Shown: positions 6,582-13,398, counted from the stretch's first letter. The stretch: DNA of 30,215 nt from Candidatus Nomurabacteria bacterium (GCA_029882015.1 JAOULM010000002.1:1-30215); one strand, 5' to 3'. A program made the numbers and translations. Notes: generated by a model from the letters alone, not told the origin.

Positions 6582-6612
6582 AAAAAAGCCGTGCGAAATC
6601 GCACGGCTTTTT
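6582..6612. terminator. Bidirectional terminator
   Basis: AAGCCGTGCG (6586-6595) pairs with CGCACGGCTT (6600-6609); runs of A before and T after make it usable for tig and for the convergent lipoprotein gene. Confidence 0.85.
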
Positions 6613-6632
6613 AATATGTGATGGGCAGAAGA

Positions 6633-7187
6633 TTATTTAACCTTCGTCCATCCTCCGCCAATCCATGAATCCCACATATAGACGGATACGCCGTTTATGA
6701 TGCCGACATATAGCGGGCAGGTTTGACTACCCTGGGCTATACATCTTTGTTCATAATACGGGGCGGAAACATATGTTGCCTCTGCAACAATCTGGTAATA
6801 TTTCGTACCATTGTTTGCATACAACATTGCGCTACTTATGCTCAAAGCGACATCGTTGCTGGCGTAATCAAAATTGGATGTTCCATTACCTGTTTCCAGC
6901 GTAGCATACTGTGTGCATGCCGATGAAATCAAGTAATAGTTATTGTTAAGGGAAAGTGGAGGCATTGTATTTCCATCACCTTGACCGTTACCATTATTGC
7001 CATTGCCAATCGTACCGTTTCCAGCAGGACCACCAACACCATTAGGGCACACGCAACCACCATAAGCGTTTTCGTATGCGCTGTTTCCATTGGCACATTG
7101 CACATTTGCGCATTGCTTTTGGCATGAAGTTAAAAATAATACTGTGGCTATCGCCATAAATAATATATTTTTCTTTTTCATAGTCAT
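6633..7187 (-). CDS. Putative lipoprotein, Gly/Asn-rich, unknown
   Basis: A 184-residue protein starting MTMKKKN, with the alternative ATG at 7181. Lipobox LTSC (Cys 22) follows a hydrophobic stretch, so lipidation and membrane anchoring are expected if the cell has Lgt/Lsp. A Cys-rich patch (CANVQCANG, GGCVCPNG) precedes a Gly/Asn linker (NGTIGNGNNGNGQGDGN, residues 57-73). The rest looks beta-rich with paired Cys and ends in WIGGGWTKVK. No family is recognised. The style recalls Bacteroidota lipoproteins. The promoter is a strong TTGACA-17-TATACT with a ~50-nt leader, unlike most genes here, and nearly copies that of the next gene. Confidence 0.75.
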   Translation of the reverse strand: MTMKKKNILFMAIATVLFLTSCQKQCANVQCANGNSAYENAYGGCVCPNGVGGPAGNGTIGNGNNGNGQGDGNTMPPLSLNNNYYLISSACTQYATLETGNGTSNFDYASNDVALSISSAMLYANNGTKYYQIVAEATYVSAPYYEQRCIAQGSQTCPLYVGIINGVSVYMWDSWIGGGWTKVK

Positions 7188-7237
7188 CGTTTTTTATTTG
7201 GTTTTAAAATCAGGTACTATTTGTACCTCTTATATAC

Positions 7238-7266
7238 AGTATATCATATTTAACACATCTTGTCAA
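7238..7266 (-). promoter_or_regulatory. Promoter TTGACA-17-TATACT
   Basis: Near-consensus sigma-70 promoter (-35 at 7261-7266, -10 at 7238-7243). CTTGACAAGA and AAATATG in the spacer recur in the promoter at 7812-7840. Confidence 0.75.
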
Positions 7267-7270
7267 GCAA

Positions 7271-7300
7271 CAAAAAACCCCGCTAAATTAGCGAGGCTTT
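7271..7300 (-). terminator. Rho-independent terminator
   Basis: On the minus strand CCTCGCTAATTTAGCGGGG plus TTTTTTG, 22 nt after the stop at 7322. It separates the two secreted-protein genes. Confidence 0.8.
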
Positions 7301-7321
7301 GAAAGGCTCATGGCCTTTTGT

Positions 7322-7765
7322 TTACTTTGAGACAGACATTTGTGACTTGTAGAGTGATAAATCCTGGAGTCCATTTTTGGGTAATTCAGTTTTTTTGATA
7401 TATCTGGGTGAACCATTCCCTATCACAGACCCAATATAATAGTTTCCGTCTGCACCCAACGCAACTCTGACATTTGTATAGCAAATATCATCTGAAAATG
7501 GGCAAGCATTTCTACTATTAACGATAGATAATTCTTTTGAATTATCTATAATCGCCTGCAGGCTTCCTTCTTGCATGCTTCCATCATACATTTGCACAAA
7601 AACAGCAACATCAACAAATCTCATCCTTTTACCGCTTTCTAGGGTTATCTGGGAAACGGAAGCTCCAATTTTGCCAGAATTAGCAATACTGGCTGGAAAT
7701 CCACCTTGCCCGAAAGCAGAAATACTTGCTACCACTATCGTGGCTAAAATAATTAATATTTTCAT
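7322..7765 (-). CDS. Small secreted protein, unknown
   Basis: A 147-residue protein. The start at 7765 (MKILIILATIVVASISAFGQ) gives a short signal peptide cleaved around AFG|Q. The longer frame from 7840 is rejected because the promoter at 7812-7840 lies inside it. The mature part contains VFVQMYDGSMQEGSL, two Cys within NACPFSDDICYTN that may form a disulfide, and DGNYYIGS; it looks beta-rich. No family is recognised; the signal style is Bacteroidota-like. It is divergent from clpP with overlapping -35 boxes and has a ~40-nt leader. Confidence 0.7.
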   Translation of the reverse strand: MKILIILATIVVASISAFGQGGFPASIANSGKIGASVSQITLESGKRMRFVDVAVFVQMYDGSMQEGSLQAIIDNSKELSIVNSRNACPFSDDICYTNVRVALGADGNYYIGSVIGNGSPRYIKKTELPKNGLQDLSLYKSQMSVSK

Positions 7766-7811
7766 AATTATGATTTTTCGTTTATTTATTATTTTTTGAA
7801 TATTCCCAGTA

Positions 7812-7840
7812 ATACTAGCATATTTCGACACTCTTGTCAA
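7812..7840 (-). promoter_or_regulatory. Promoter TTGACA-17-TAGTAT
   Basis: -35 at 7835-7840, -10 at 7812-7817. The -35 box overlaps the oppositely oriented -35 of clpP (TTGTCA, 7834-7839). Confidence 0.7.
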
Positions 7841-7862
7841 GGTCTATCGCCTGTGCTATGAT
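7834..7862 (+). promoter_or_regulatory. clpP promoter TTGTCA-17-TATGAT
   Basis: -35 at 7834-7839, -10 at 7857-7862, leader of about 38 nt to the ATG at 7907. It shares its -35 region with the divergent gene. Confidence 0.65.
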
Positions 7863-7906
7863 ATACGCTATCTATTGAATTATTACCTTAATTGTCTTAT
7901 TTTTAT

Positions 7907-8500
7907 ATGTCATACCTTATCCCAACAGTAATCGAAAAATCCCAATATGGCGAACGAGCCTATGATATTTACTCGCGTCTACTAAAAGACCGTATTATTT
8001 TCATGGGAGGCGGTGTTGATGACGATTCTGCAAATATCGTTATTGCTCAGCTGTTATTCCTGGAACAAGAAGATGACAAAAAAGACATAACGTTATATAT
8101 CAACTCACCTGGTGGACACGTTCATGCAGGGCTGGCTATTGTTGATACTATGAATTTCATAAAACCAGATGTGTCTACTGTATGTATTGGAATGGCGGCA
8201 TCTATGGGAGCAGTCTTGTTAGCCAGCGGTGCCCAGGGGAAACGTTATGTTTTGCCAAATAGCGAGGTTATGATCCACCAACCATTGGGTGGTGTCCAAG
8301 GACAAGCCAGCGACATCGAAATCACAGCAAAAAACATTTTGAAAACTCGTGACCGTTTGAACAATATCTTGGCCAAAGCAACAGGTCAAAAAATCGACCA
8401 AATAGCAAAAGACGCTGACCGTGACTATTGGATGTCCGCCGAGGAAGCCAAAAAATATGGCGTGGTGGATAGCATAATCAAAGAGCGTAAAAAATCTTAG
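7907..8500 (+). CDS. clpP: ATP-dependent Clp protease, proteolytic subunit
   Basis: Serine protease that forms the tetradecameric chamber fed by ClpX/ClpA-type unfoldases. The 197 residues are full length. The catalytic triad is visible: Ser99 in IGMAASMGA, His124 in VMIHQPLGG and Asp173 in DRDYWMSAEEA. INSPGGHVHAG is the oxyanion and dimer-handle region. The ATG at 7907 (MSYLIPTVIEKSQYGERAYD) fits the family's start; an in-frame TTG at 7892 is not needed. No unfoldase gene lies nearby. It is followed by a strong terminator, so it is a single-gene unit. Confidence 0.97.
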   Translation: MSYLIPTVIEKSQYGERAYDIYSRLLKDRIIFMGGGVDDDSANIVIAQLLFLEQEDDKKDITLYINSPGGHVHAGLAIVDTMNFIKPDVSTVCIGMAASMGAVLLASGAQGKRYVLPNSEVMIHQPLGGVQGQASDIEITAKNILKTRDRLNNILAKATGQKIDQIAKDADRDYWMSAEEAKKYGVVDSIIKERKKS

Positions 8501-8522
8501 AGAAAAATAGGCACAGAGCAGT

Positions 8523-8563
8523 AAAAAGCATGGATTTCGCCAAGGCGAAATCCATGCTTTTTT
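8523..8563 (+). terminator. Rho-independent terminator of clpP
   Basis: AAAAGCATGGATTTCGCC pairs with GGCGAAATCCATGCTTTT around an AA loop, then T-run. Confidence 0.9.
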
Positions 8564-8570
8564 AACTAAC

Positions 8571-8682
8571 AATAAGGAACGTAGTGACTATATTGTTTTT
8601 ATCCAGGGAAATAATGAGCGGTAGCGAATATATTTCATCGGGCATTTCCCTGCTCGGATGACCCGTTCGGACGGGTTTCTTA
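8571..8682. other. Gene-free stretch with hairpins
   Basis: No credible ORF lies between the clpP terminator and RNase Y (8566-9062). This part holds paired short arms (CAGGGAAAT... ATTTCCCTG; CCCGTTCGGACGGG) and the phrase GGGAAATaaTGAGCG, which has a counterpart at 12836-12850 (GGGAAATAGTGAGCG). It therefore seems to be the variable part of a larger repeat whose conserved end is at 8683-8751. Confidence 0.5.
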
Positions 8683-8751
8683 CCAAGAAAAAAGAAAAGG
8701 ATGATAATACTCTGGATTCTGAATCCTGCGGATTACAGAATGACGCTTTGA
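8683..8751. repeat. GGATTCTGAATCC repeat, copy 1
   Basis: Matches 12911-12977 with four substitutions and one indel over about 68 nt: CCAAGAAAAAAGAAAAG, then CTGGATTCTGAATCCTGCGG and CAGAATGACGCTT. It contains an internal palindrome and is intergenic in both places. Confidence 0.8.
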
Positions 8752-8771
8752 AGGTTGCTGGTTATGTATAA

Positions 8772-8820
8772 TACCCCTCCGTCTCGTACCTCGACACCTC
8801 CCCTACATAGGGGAGGAGGA
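8772..8820. repeat. CCTCC palindromic intergenic repeat, copy 2
   Basis: Partner of 3505-3553. Ends in CCTCCCCTACATAGGGGAGG, a perfect stem. The sequence from 8821 to 9042 shows a short palindrome (TTGTACACACAATGTGTGTACAAG, arms near 8840-8863) and no gene. Confidence 0.7.
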
Positions 8821-9062
8821 AATATAAAATTTAGTTTTAACTTGTACACACAATGTGTGTACAAGTATATTGGTACAAGATCCATATTTCGTAGCAAAAC
8901 TCTTCTCCGCGAGTATAGAGTTTTCTTTCTTTTAACCTAATAGTAAGCTACAATAAAGATATTCGGAAAGATACATAGAATCAGAACTACTATTCCAATT
9001 ATTTTATCAATTTTATTACCCACGATACTTGTTAGACAAACCCTTATCGTGCTCATTACAAT

Positions 9063-10583
9063 ATGTCACCGATTATTATTGCTGTTATCACAGCGGTTGT
9101 TGGTGTGTTGCTAGGATATCTCGCCCGCATAGTGGTGGCAACCTATCAGAAAAAAAACATCGACATCGCTGTTCGTGAGGCCATGGTACGTGCAAAAGCA
9201 GACGCCCAGTCAATAACTGACAAAGCCGAAGCAAAAGCAGAAAAACTACTAACCGAAGCAAAAGCAGAAGCAACTCAACGTCACGACGAAGCAAAACAAA
9301 CCGAAGAACGCCTGGTCAAAAAAGAAAACCTATTAGACACCCGCCAAGCGGAATTTGATACAAAAGAAGCAAACTTGAAACAAAACATCGAAGAGGTCAA
9401 AGAAATCAAGGAATCTATTAGTAAAATGAAAGACTCCAAACTTGCAGAGCTGGAAAAAATTGCCGGCCTTTCAAGTGGTGAAGCCCGAGAAACATTACTA
9501 AAAGATGTAAAAAATAAATACGCCGACGATCTAACTGCGCGGATGCAGAAATTAGAAATTGGAAACAAAGAAACCCTGGACAAACGAGCCAAGGAAATTT
9601 TGTCGACCACCATTCAACGATACGCCAATGCGAGCATCAACGATATCATGACAACCCACGTCCCTATTCCATCAGATGACGTAAAGGGGAAAATCATCGG
9701 TAAAGAGGGTCGCAATATCAAAGCCTTTGAACGTGCCGCTGGTGTCGAGGTCCTGATCGACGACACACCAAATGCTATTACTATTTCTGCGTATGACCCC
9801 GTTCGACGTCAGGTTGCCAGAATAGCAATGGAAAACCTGATTCTCGATGGACGTATTCAACCTGCACGCATCGAGGAATTTGTAGAAAAAGCAAAAAACG
9901 ACCTGAACACAATCGTAAAGAAAAAAGGAGAAGAGGCAGTTTACGAATTGGGTATATTAAATCTGGACCCACGTATTGTGGCTATCATTGGACGACTCTA
10001 TTTCCGTAGCAGTTATGGACAAAATGTTTTACAGCACAGCGTCGAGATGGGACACGTCGCGGGAATGCTGGCTGAACAATTGGGGGCCGACCCATACATC
10101 GCCAAAGCCGGAGCATTGGTTCATGATATCGGAAAAGCTTTGGACCACGAAGTCCAAGGTTCCCACGTCGAAATCGGAATGCGTATTTTACGCAAATTCG
10201 GAGCCGACGAAGCCATAGTCACAGCCATGAAATCTCACCACGAGGAATACCCTTATGAATCTTTGGAGGCTGTAATTGTGCAAACCGCTGATGCGATTTC
10301 CGGTGGACGACCGGGGGCTCGTCGTGATTCAGTCGAGCAATATTTGAAACGTCTCGAAGACCTAGAGGCAGTCGCAACTGGATTCGAGGGAGTCAACAGC
10401 GCATATGCATTGCAAGCTGGTCGCGAAATACGCGTATTTGTGAGCCCTGAAAAAACCACGGATCTGCAAGCAAAAGAAATGGCGCGCAACATTGCTGTGC
10501 AAATAGAAAAAGACTTGAAATATCCAGGAGAAATAAAAGTCACATTAATCCGCGAAAACCGCATTACTGAATTCGCAAGATAA
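9063..10583 (+). CDS. rny: Ribonuclease Y
   Basis: Membrane-anchored endoribonuclease that starts mRNA decay. The 506 residues follow the family order: N-terminal transmembrane helix (about 3-24), long charged coiled coil (about 30-190, many A-K-A-E units), KH domain with GKIIGKEGRN near 209-218, HD domain with LVHDIGK near 351-357 and the upstream metal-binding HSVEMGHVAG. The C-terminus ends in ENRITEFAR, a family hallmark. It is monocistronic, between a repeat-filled gap and a strong terminator. The sequence just before the start (CTTATCGTGCTCA, 9043-9055) recurs in the HU leader. Confidence 0.97.
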   Translation: MSPIIIAVITAVVGVLLGYLARIVVATYQKKNIDIAVREAMVRAKADAQSITDKAEAKAEKLLTEAKAEATQRHDEAKQTEERLVKKENLLDTRQAEFDTKEANLKQNIEEVKEIKESISKMKDSKLAELEKIAGLSSGEARETLLKDVKNKYADDLTARMQKLEIGNKETLDKRAKEILSTTIQRYANASINDIMTTHVPIPSDDVKGKIIGKEGRNIKAFERAAGVEVLIDDTPNAITISAYDPVRRQVARIAMENLILDGRIQPARIEEFVEKAKNDLNTIVKKKGEEAVYELGILNLDPRIVAIIGRLYFRSSYGQNVLQHSVEMGHVAGMLAEQLGADPYIAKAGALVHDIGKALDHEVQGSHVEIGMRILRKFGADEAIVTAMKSHHEEYPYESLEAVIVQTADAISGGRPGARRDSVEQYLKRLEDLEAVATGFEGVNSAYALQAGREIRVFVSPEKTTDLQAKEMARNIAVQIEKDLKYPGEIKVTLIRENRITEFAR

Positions 10584-10590
10584 GAATAAT

Positions 10591-10632
10591 ACAGTAAAAA
10601 AGCCCCACATAAATGCGGGGCTTTTTTACTGT
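10591..10632 (+). terminator. Rho-independent terminator of rny
   Basis: ACAGTAAAAAAGCCCC pairs fully with GGGGCTTTTTTACTGT; stop codon is 8 nt upstream. Confidence 0.92.
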
Positions 10633-10662
10633 ATCCACAAAATCTTTTTGAAAATACCATAC

Positions 10663-10719
10663 AAAAGGGCATCTTCAAGCAATTTTTGCTCTATTTTGCT
10701 TGTTTTTATGCCTTTTTTG
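10663..10719. other. Nested inverted repeat, possible structured RNA
   Basis: AAAAGGGCAT (10663-10672) can pair with ATGCCTTTTTT (from 10708) and inside it CAAGCAA with TTGCTTG. No ORF. It may be a small RNA, a decayed terminator or chance; nothing else is seen between 10633 and the HU promoter. Confidence 0.25.
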
Positions 10720-10776
10720 GGATATTTACAACAAAAAAACAACTTGTCAAGGTTTTATTTCTATATTTTATTGCGG

Positions 10777-10782
10777 TATAAT
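10777..10782 (+). promoter_or_regulatory. HU promoter -10 in TTGCGGTATAAT
   Basis: Same 12-mer as at 4208-4219. It gives a leader of about 65 nt, which includes CTTATCGTGCTCA (10793-10805), also found before rny, and a short CAGACCAGTGGTC(GT) inverted repeat. Confidence 0.55.
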
Positions 10783-10854
10783 GGTCTCAGCGCTTATCGT
10801 GCTCACAGACCAGTGGTCGTAATTTATTAACCCTAATACAATACATCACAACCT

Positions 10855-11133
10855 ATGAAAAAAGCAGATATTATCGACATGGTACACACAGAACTTGAAG
10901 GTACAAAAGCTCAAGCTGATCGTGTTGTTAACATGATCTTCGATACAATCGGAGATGAAATGGCCAAAGGAAGCGAAGTAGACATTGCTGGATTCGGTAA
11001 AATGATCGGACAGCACAAACCAGCCCGAACTGCACGTAACCCAAAAACAGGAGAACCTGTTCAAGTTGCCGCAAAAATCGCACCTAAATTCAAAGCCTCA
11101 AAAACTTTGAAAGATAAAGTAGCCGGGAAATAA
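10855..11133 (+). CDS. hup: HU family nucleoid protein
   Basis: Small dimeric DNA-bending protein that compacts the nucleoid. The 92 residues match HU throughout: helical N-terminus MKKADIIDMVHTELEGTKAQ, GDEMAKGSEVDIAGFGKM, and the DNA-binding arm ARTARNPKTGEPVQVAAKIAPKFKASKTLKD with the RNPxTG and F-x-x-x-K-x-L-K-D marks. Single gene with its own promoter and terminator. Long leader suggests regulated translation, which is inference. Confidence 0.96.
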   Translation: MKKADIIDMVHTELEGTKAQADRVVNMIFDTIGDEMAKGSEVDIAGFGKMIGQHKPARTARNPKTGEPVQVAAKIAPKFKASKTLKDKVAGK

Positions 11134-11149
11134 TAAAATATTTTATTAA

Positions 11150-11179
11150 GCAAAAAACCGCAGCCGTGCGGTTTTTTGC
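11150..11179 (+). terminator. Rho-independent terminator of the HU gene
   Basis: GCAAAAAACCGCA...TGCGGTTTTTTGC, 16 nt after the stop. Confidence 0.9.
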
Positions 11180-11225
11180 TAGGGTATTGAAAAATAGTTC
11201 CAAATCTGATAGGATAGCAATTATC

Positions 11226-11296
11226 GCGGGTGTAGTTTAGTGGTAGAATGCCTGCCTTCCAAGCAGATGATGGGAGTTCGATTCTCCCCACCCGCA
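11226..11296 (+). tRNA. tRNA-Gly(TCC)
   Basis: A 71-nt cloverleaf: acceptor GCGGGTG/CACCCGC, Gly-type D-arm (GTTTAGTGGTAGAAT), anticodon loop CTTCCAA giving TCC, T-arm GGGAG-TTCGATT-CTCCC, discriminator A. The outermost anticodon-stem pair is a C-A mismatch. CCA is not encoded. The 3' end from 11279 is repeated at 11475-11496. Confidence 0.95.
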
Positions 11297-11300
11297 CATA
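11279..11300 (+). repeat. tRNA 3'-end direct repeat, copy 1 (att-like)
   Basis: 22 nt from CGATTCTCCCC through the acceptor to CACATA, inside and just beyond tRNA-Gly; identical to 11475-11496, 196 nt downstream. Confidence 0.8.
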
Positions 11301-11343
11301 AAACACAAGGTCTGGATGCATAGCATTCAGGCCTTTGTGTTTT
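11300..11343 (+). terminator. Terminator of tRNA-Gly
   Basis: AAAACACAAGG pairs with CCTTTGTGTTTT, with an inner CTG/CAG stem; begins 4 nt after the tRNA. Confidence 0.75.
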
Positions 11344-11349
11344 AGTGAT

Positions 11350-11367
11350 GGGTTGGAGAATCGAACC
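11350..11367 (-). repeat. Inverted fragment of the tRNA T-arm
   Basis: GGTTCGATTCTCCAACCC on the minus strand; 12 nt (GTTCGATTCTCC) equal the T-loop and 3' T-stem of tRNA-Gly. It is followed on the plus strand by an unusually GC-rich tract (about 11365-11418, GGCGGTGCGAAGCCGACCG and similar), out of keeping with the AT-rich surroundings. Confidence 0.6.
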
Positions 11368-11474
11368 GAGGCGGTGCGAAGCCGACCGAGCGTGGCGAGG
11401 GCGAGCCGTCGAGTGGAGGTCAATGGAGAGAGAATATTTTGAATGTATATGAAAAAATATCCCATGAGAGTGAC

Positions 11475-11496
11475 CGATTCTCCCCACCCGCACATA
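11475..11496 (+). repeat. tRNA 3'-end direct repeat, copy 2 (att-like)
   Basis: Second copy of the 22 nt at 11279-11300. No tRNA body precedes it. Like copy 1 it is followed by a hairpin terminator. Confidence 0.8.
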
Positions 11497-11504
11497 CAGC
11501 ACAT

Positions 11505-11540
11505 AAAACCCGACGCGAAAGCGTTGGGTTTTATTGTTTT
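11505..11540 (+). terminator. Hairpin terminator after the second tRNA-end copy
   Basis: AAAACCCGACGC-GAAA-GCGTTGGGTTTT followed by ATTGTTTT. Confidence 0.7.
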
Positions 11541-11643
11541 AGTGAACCTTCTCGAGCTCGAACCAAGTAATTCATTGTGGAATAACGTTATCTTGTCTAT
11601 TATAATGAAATTAAAAACTGCCCCTCTCGAGCAAGCCTAAATA

Positions 11644-12648
11644 TTAAGATAATAATTCCTCAGTAATCACCGATGAATTTACAGCATGGTTATTTTCTTC
11701 AGTCAGCCAATATTTTTCAATATAACCCTTAACATCTATATCAAAACCTAAAACCTGACTCACATCCAAAACAACATAGAACGGTTTATTTAAAAAATTT
11801 TGCTCTATACTTTGCTCCTTTTTGGATTTTAATTTATTCTGGAATCTAATTTTTGATATGTTTCCAAAAATACAAATAACTTTATTATCTCGAACAAAGC
11901 ACATGCCAGGAAGCTTTCTATTTTTAGTATTTTCTACGTTAATAAAGCTCAATTCATAACTTATGTTTTCATCAGGTATAATATTTGGTTTCTTGGAATT
12001 TATTATTATTTCAACATCTTCATTATCTATTAAAACCGTTTCAGAATTCTGCGTCTCATTAATTTTATCTTGTAATGATAAATTATCTAATAATATACAA
12101 AGTTTGTCAGTTGTAACTTCTGATTTTAAATAAACATCTAAGCGTTCGTAATTTTCATATTGAATGCTTATTAAATTAGCTAACTCATTTAGTCTATCTC
12201 TGTTAAAAAAGTTTTCAATATAAATAGTTTTACACTCAAAAAAAGATTCATCATTATTCATTGATATTTTTATGTCTGAGCCTTTTCCACCCTTTTTTTC
12301 TGGTAGTGGCTCAATCTCAATTTGTTCAGCTTTAAATCCTGCATTTAGTAACCCTTTTGCAGTTATAGCTGTTAAAAAATGTCTCCATTTATGCTCACCT
12401 CTCATTTGTTTGAGTAATTTTTTATAACCATTAATCTCTGATATTTCTGAGAAAATATTATGAAAATGCCTTATACGGTCAATATCGTTGGGGGTAATGT
12501 TTTCTGAAAAAAATTCAAGAAATATTCCACCCATAAGCACCATTAATTCCTTGATTAGTTTTTGCAGATCTACCATGGTTAAAAACCTTATATCTAAAAA
12601 GTCTTGGGTGGTATTGATTTTTATATCTACGTAAATATCTTTATTCAT
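11644..12648 (-). CDS. Putative PD-(D/E)XK nuclease-like protein
   Basis: A 334-residue, AT-rich gene with no signal peptide or membrane helix. After a helical N-terminal half (about 25-105) comes KGGKGSDIKISMNNDESFFE followed by CK. This gives Asp125 and Glu138-x-Lys140, spaced as in the PD-(D/E)XK fold, preceded by an alpha-helix (HFLTAITAKGLLNAGF) as expected. The C-terminal half (beta strands, ELSFINVENT, FYVVLDVSQVLGF) is not recognised. The fold is found in restriction, repair and phage nucleases. Single gene, minus strand, beside a duplicated tRNA end, so it may be part of an integrated remnant or a defence gene. Nuclease activity is inferred from motif only. Confidence 0.5.
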   Translation of the reverse strand: MNKDIYVDIKINTTQDFLDIRFLTMVDLQKLIKELMVLMGGIFLEFFSENITPNDIDRIRHFHNIFSEISEINGYKKLLKQMRGEHKWRHFLTAITAKGLLNAGFKAEQIEIEPLPEKKGGKGSDIKISMNNDESFFECKTIYIENFFNRDRLNELANLISIQYENYERLDVYLKSEVTTDKLCILLDNLSLQDKINETQNSETVLIDNEDVEIIINSKKPNIIPDENISYELSFINVENTKNRKLPGMCFVRDNKVICIFGNISKIRFQNKLKSKKEQSIEQNFLNKPFYVVLDVSQVLGFDIDVKGYIEKYWLTEENNHAVNSSVITEELLS

Positions 12649-12658
12649 TAATATTCTT

Positions 12659-12664
12659 ATTATA
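12659..12664 (-). promoter_or_regulatory. -10 box TATAAT of the nuclease-like gene
   Basis: TATAAT ending 10 nt before the ATG at 12648, so a leader of only a few nt. Confidence 0.5.
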
Positions 12665-12732
12665 ACAAAAATAATAAATTACCTAGATACCATAAATACT
12701 AAAATTGTTGAGGGTCTAAATTCTATGTACCC

Positions 12733-12910
12733 CATACCCCCTCGCGTCCTCCGGCCCCTATCGAACGAACCAGAATTTCAAAAAGAAAGTGAACGTTCCG
12801 TAGGAATTTCCCAGAAGGCTAACGTAGTGCCCCCTGGGAAATAGTGAGCGAGAGTTTTAGATAATTCTAAGAGAGTTCGGTACAGGCCTTGGGTTTTTGT
12901 TTCTTTTTTG
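12733..12910. other. Gene-free stretch, probable repeat variable part
   Basis: Between 12665 and 13043 no gene is seen. The tract holds a hairpin (ATTTCCCAGAAGGC... GCCCCCTGGGAAAT, about 12806-12843), the phrase GGGAAATAGTGAGCG shared in part with 8610-8630, and TTTCTTTTTTG/CCAAGAAAAAAG arms (12900-12923). rpmH, often found before rnpA, is not here. Confidence 0.5.
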
Positions 12911-12977
12911 CCAAGAAAAAAGAAAAGAATGAGAATATTCTGGATTCTGAATCCTGCGGATTGCAGAATGACGCTTG
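12911..12977. repeat. GGATTCTGAATCC repeat, copy 2
   Basis: Partner of 8683-8751 (about 63 of 68 positions equal). Confidence 0.8.
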
Positions 12978-13043
12978 AGGTTTTATTGGGTCGCTTCTGG
13001 ATCCCGGCTCGGAGACCAGGAAGACGAATAACGTATTTTATGA

Positions 13044-13049
13044 TATAAA
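13044..13049 (+). promoter_or_regulatory. -10 box TATAAA, leaderless start of rnpA
   Basis: TATAAA ending 6 nt before the ATG at 13056; a TATGAT overlaps it upstream (13039-13044). Confidence 0.45.
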
Positions 13050-13055
13050 GTAACT

Positions 13056-13397
13056 ATGTTACGTAAATCAAATCGGCTGACTCGAGACGAATTTAACCAC
13101 CTATTAAATAAAAACACTACCCTGCGTGATGGGCGGTTATTGTTTCGGTATCGCAAACTTGATGATGTCGAATCTCTTAGCAAATTCTCGGTGGTGATTT
13201 CCAAAAAAGTCGCCAAGGGAGCCATAACACGCCACCTATTAAAACGTCGCGTATACGCAGTGTTGCGAGATCACCGCCGGGATCTGAAACCTGGATTCTA
13301 CGCTGGATTTTTCATCCAAAAAGGTTTTGCTGATTTAAACTACTCAGAGAATGAAACAATCGTTTTATCTCTGCTAAAACAGTCCAATATTATTTAA
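13056..13397 (+). CDS. rnpA: Ribonuclease P protein component
   Basis: Basic protein that binds RNase P RNA and helps it cut tRNA 5' leaders. The 113 residues match the family: MLRKSNRLTRDEFNHLL start, FSVVISKKVAKGAITRHLLK followed by RRVYAVLRDHRRDLKPGF. The usual RNR motif is altered (TRHLLKRR where RNxxKRR is common). First gene of rnpA-yidD-yidC-jag; yidD begins 1 nt after its stop. Confidence 0.94.
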   Translation: MLRKSNRLTRDEFNHLLNKNTTLRDGRLLFRYRKLDDVESLSKFSVVISKKVAKGAITRHLLKRRVYAVLRDHRRDLKPGFYAGFFIQKGFADLNYSENETIVLSLLKQSNII

Positions 13398-13398
13398 T

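Noticed and set aside
8755..8940. Plus-strand ORF of 61 residues
   Set aside because: It translates the CCTCC palindromic repeat, has no promoter or start signal and no protein-like composition.
11061..11504. Minus-strand ORF of 147 residues across the tRNA-Gly region
   Set aside because: It is antisense to the tRNA and its terminators (reads GRIELPSSAWKAGILPLNY opposite the tRNA), a well-known kind of spurious protein.
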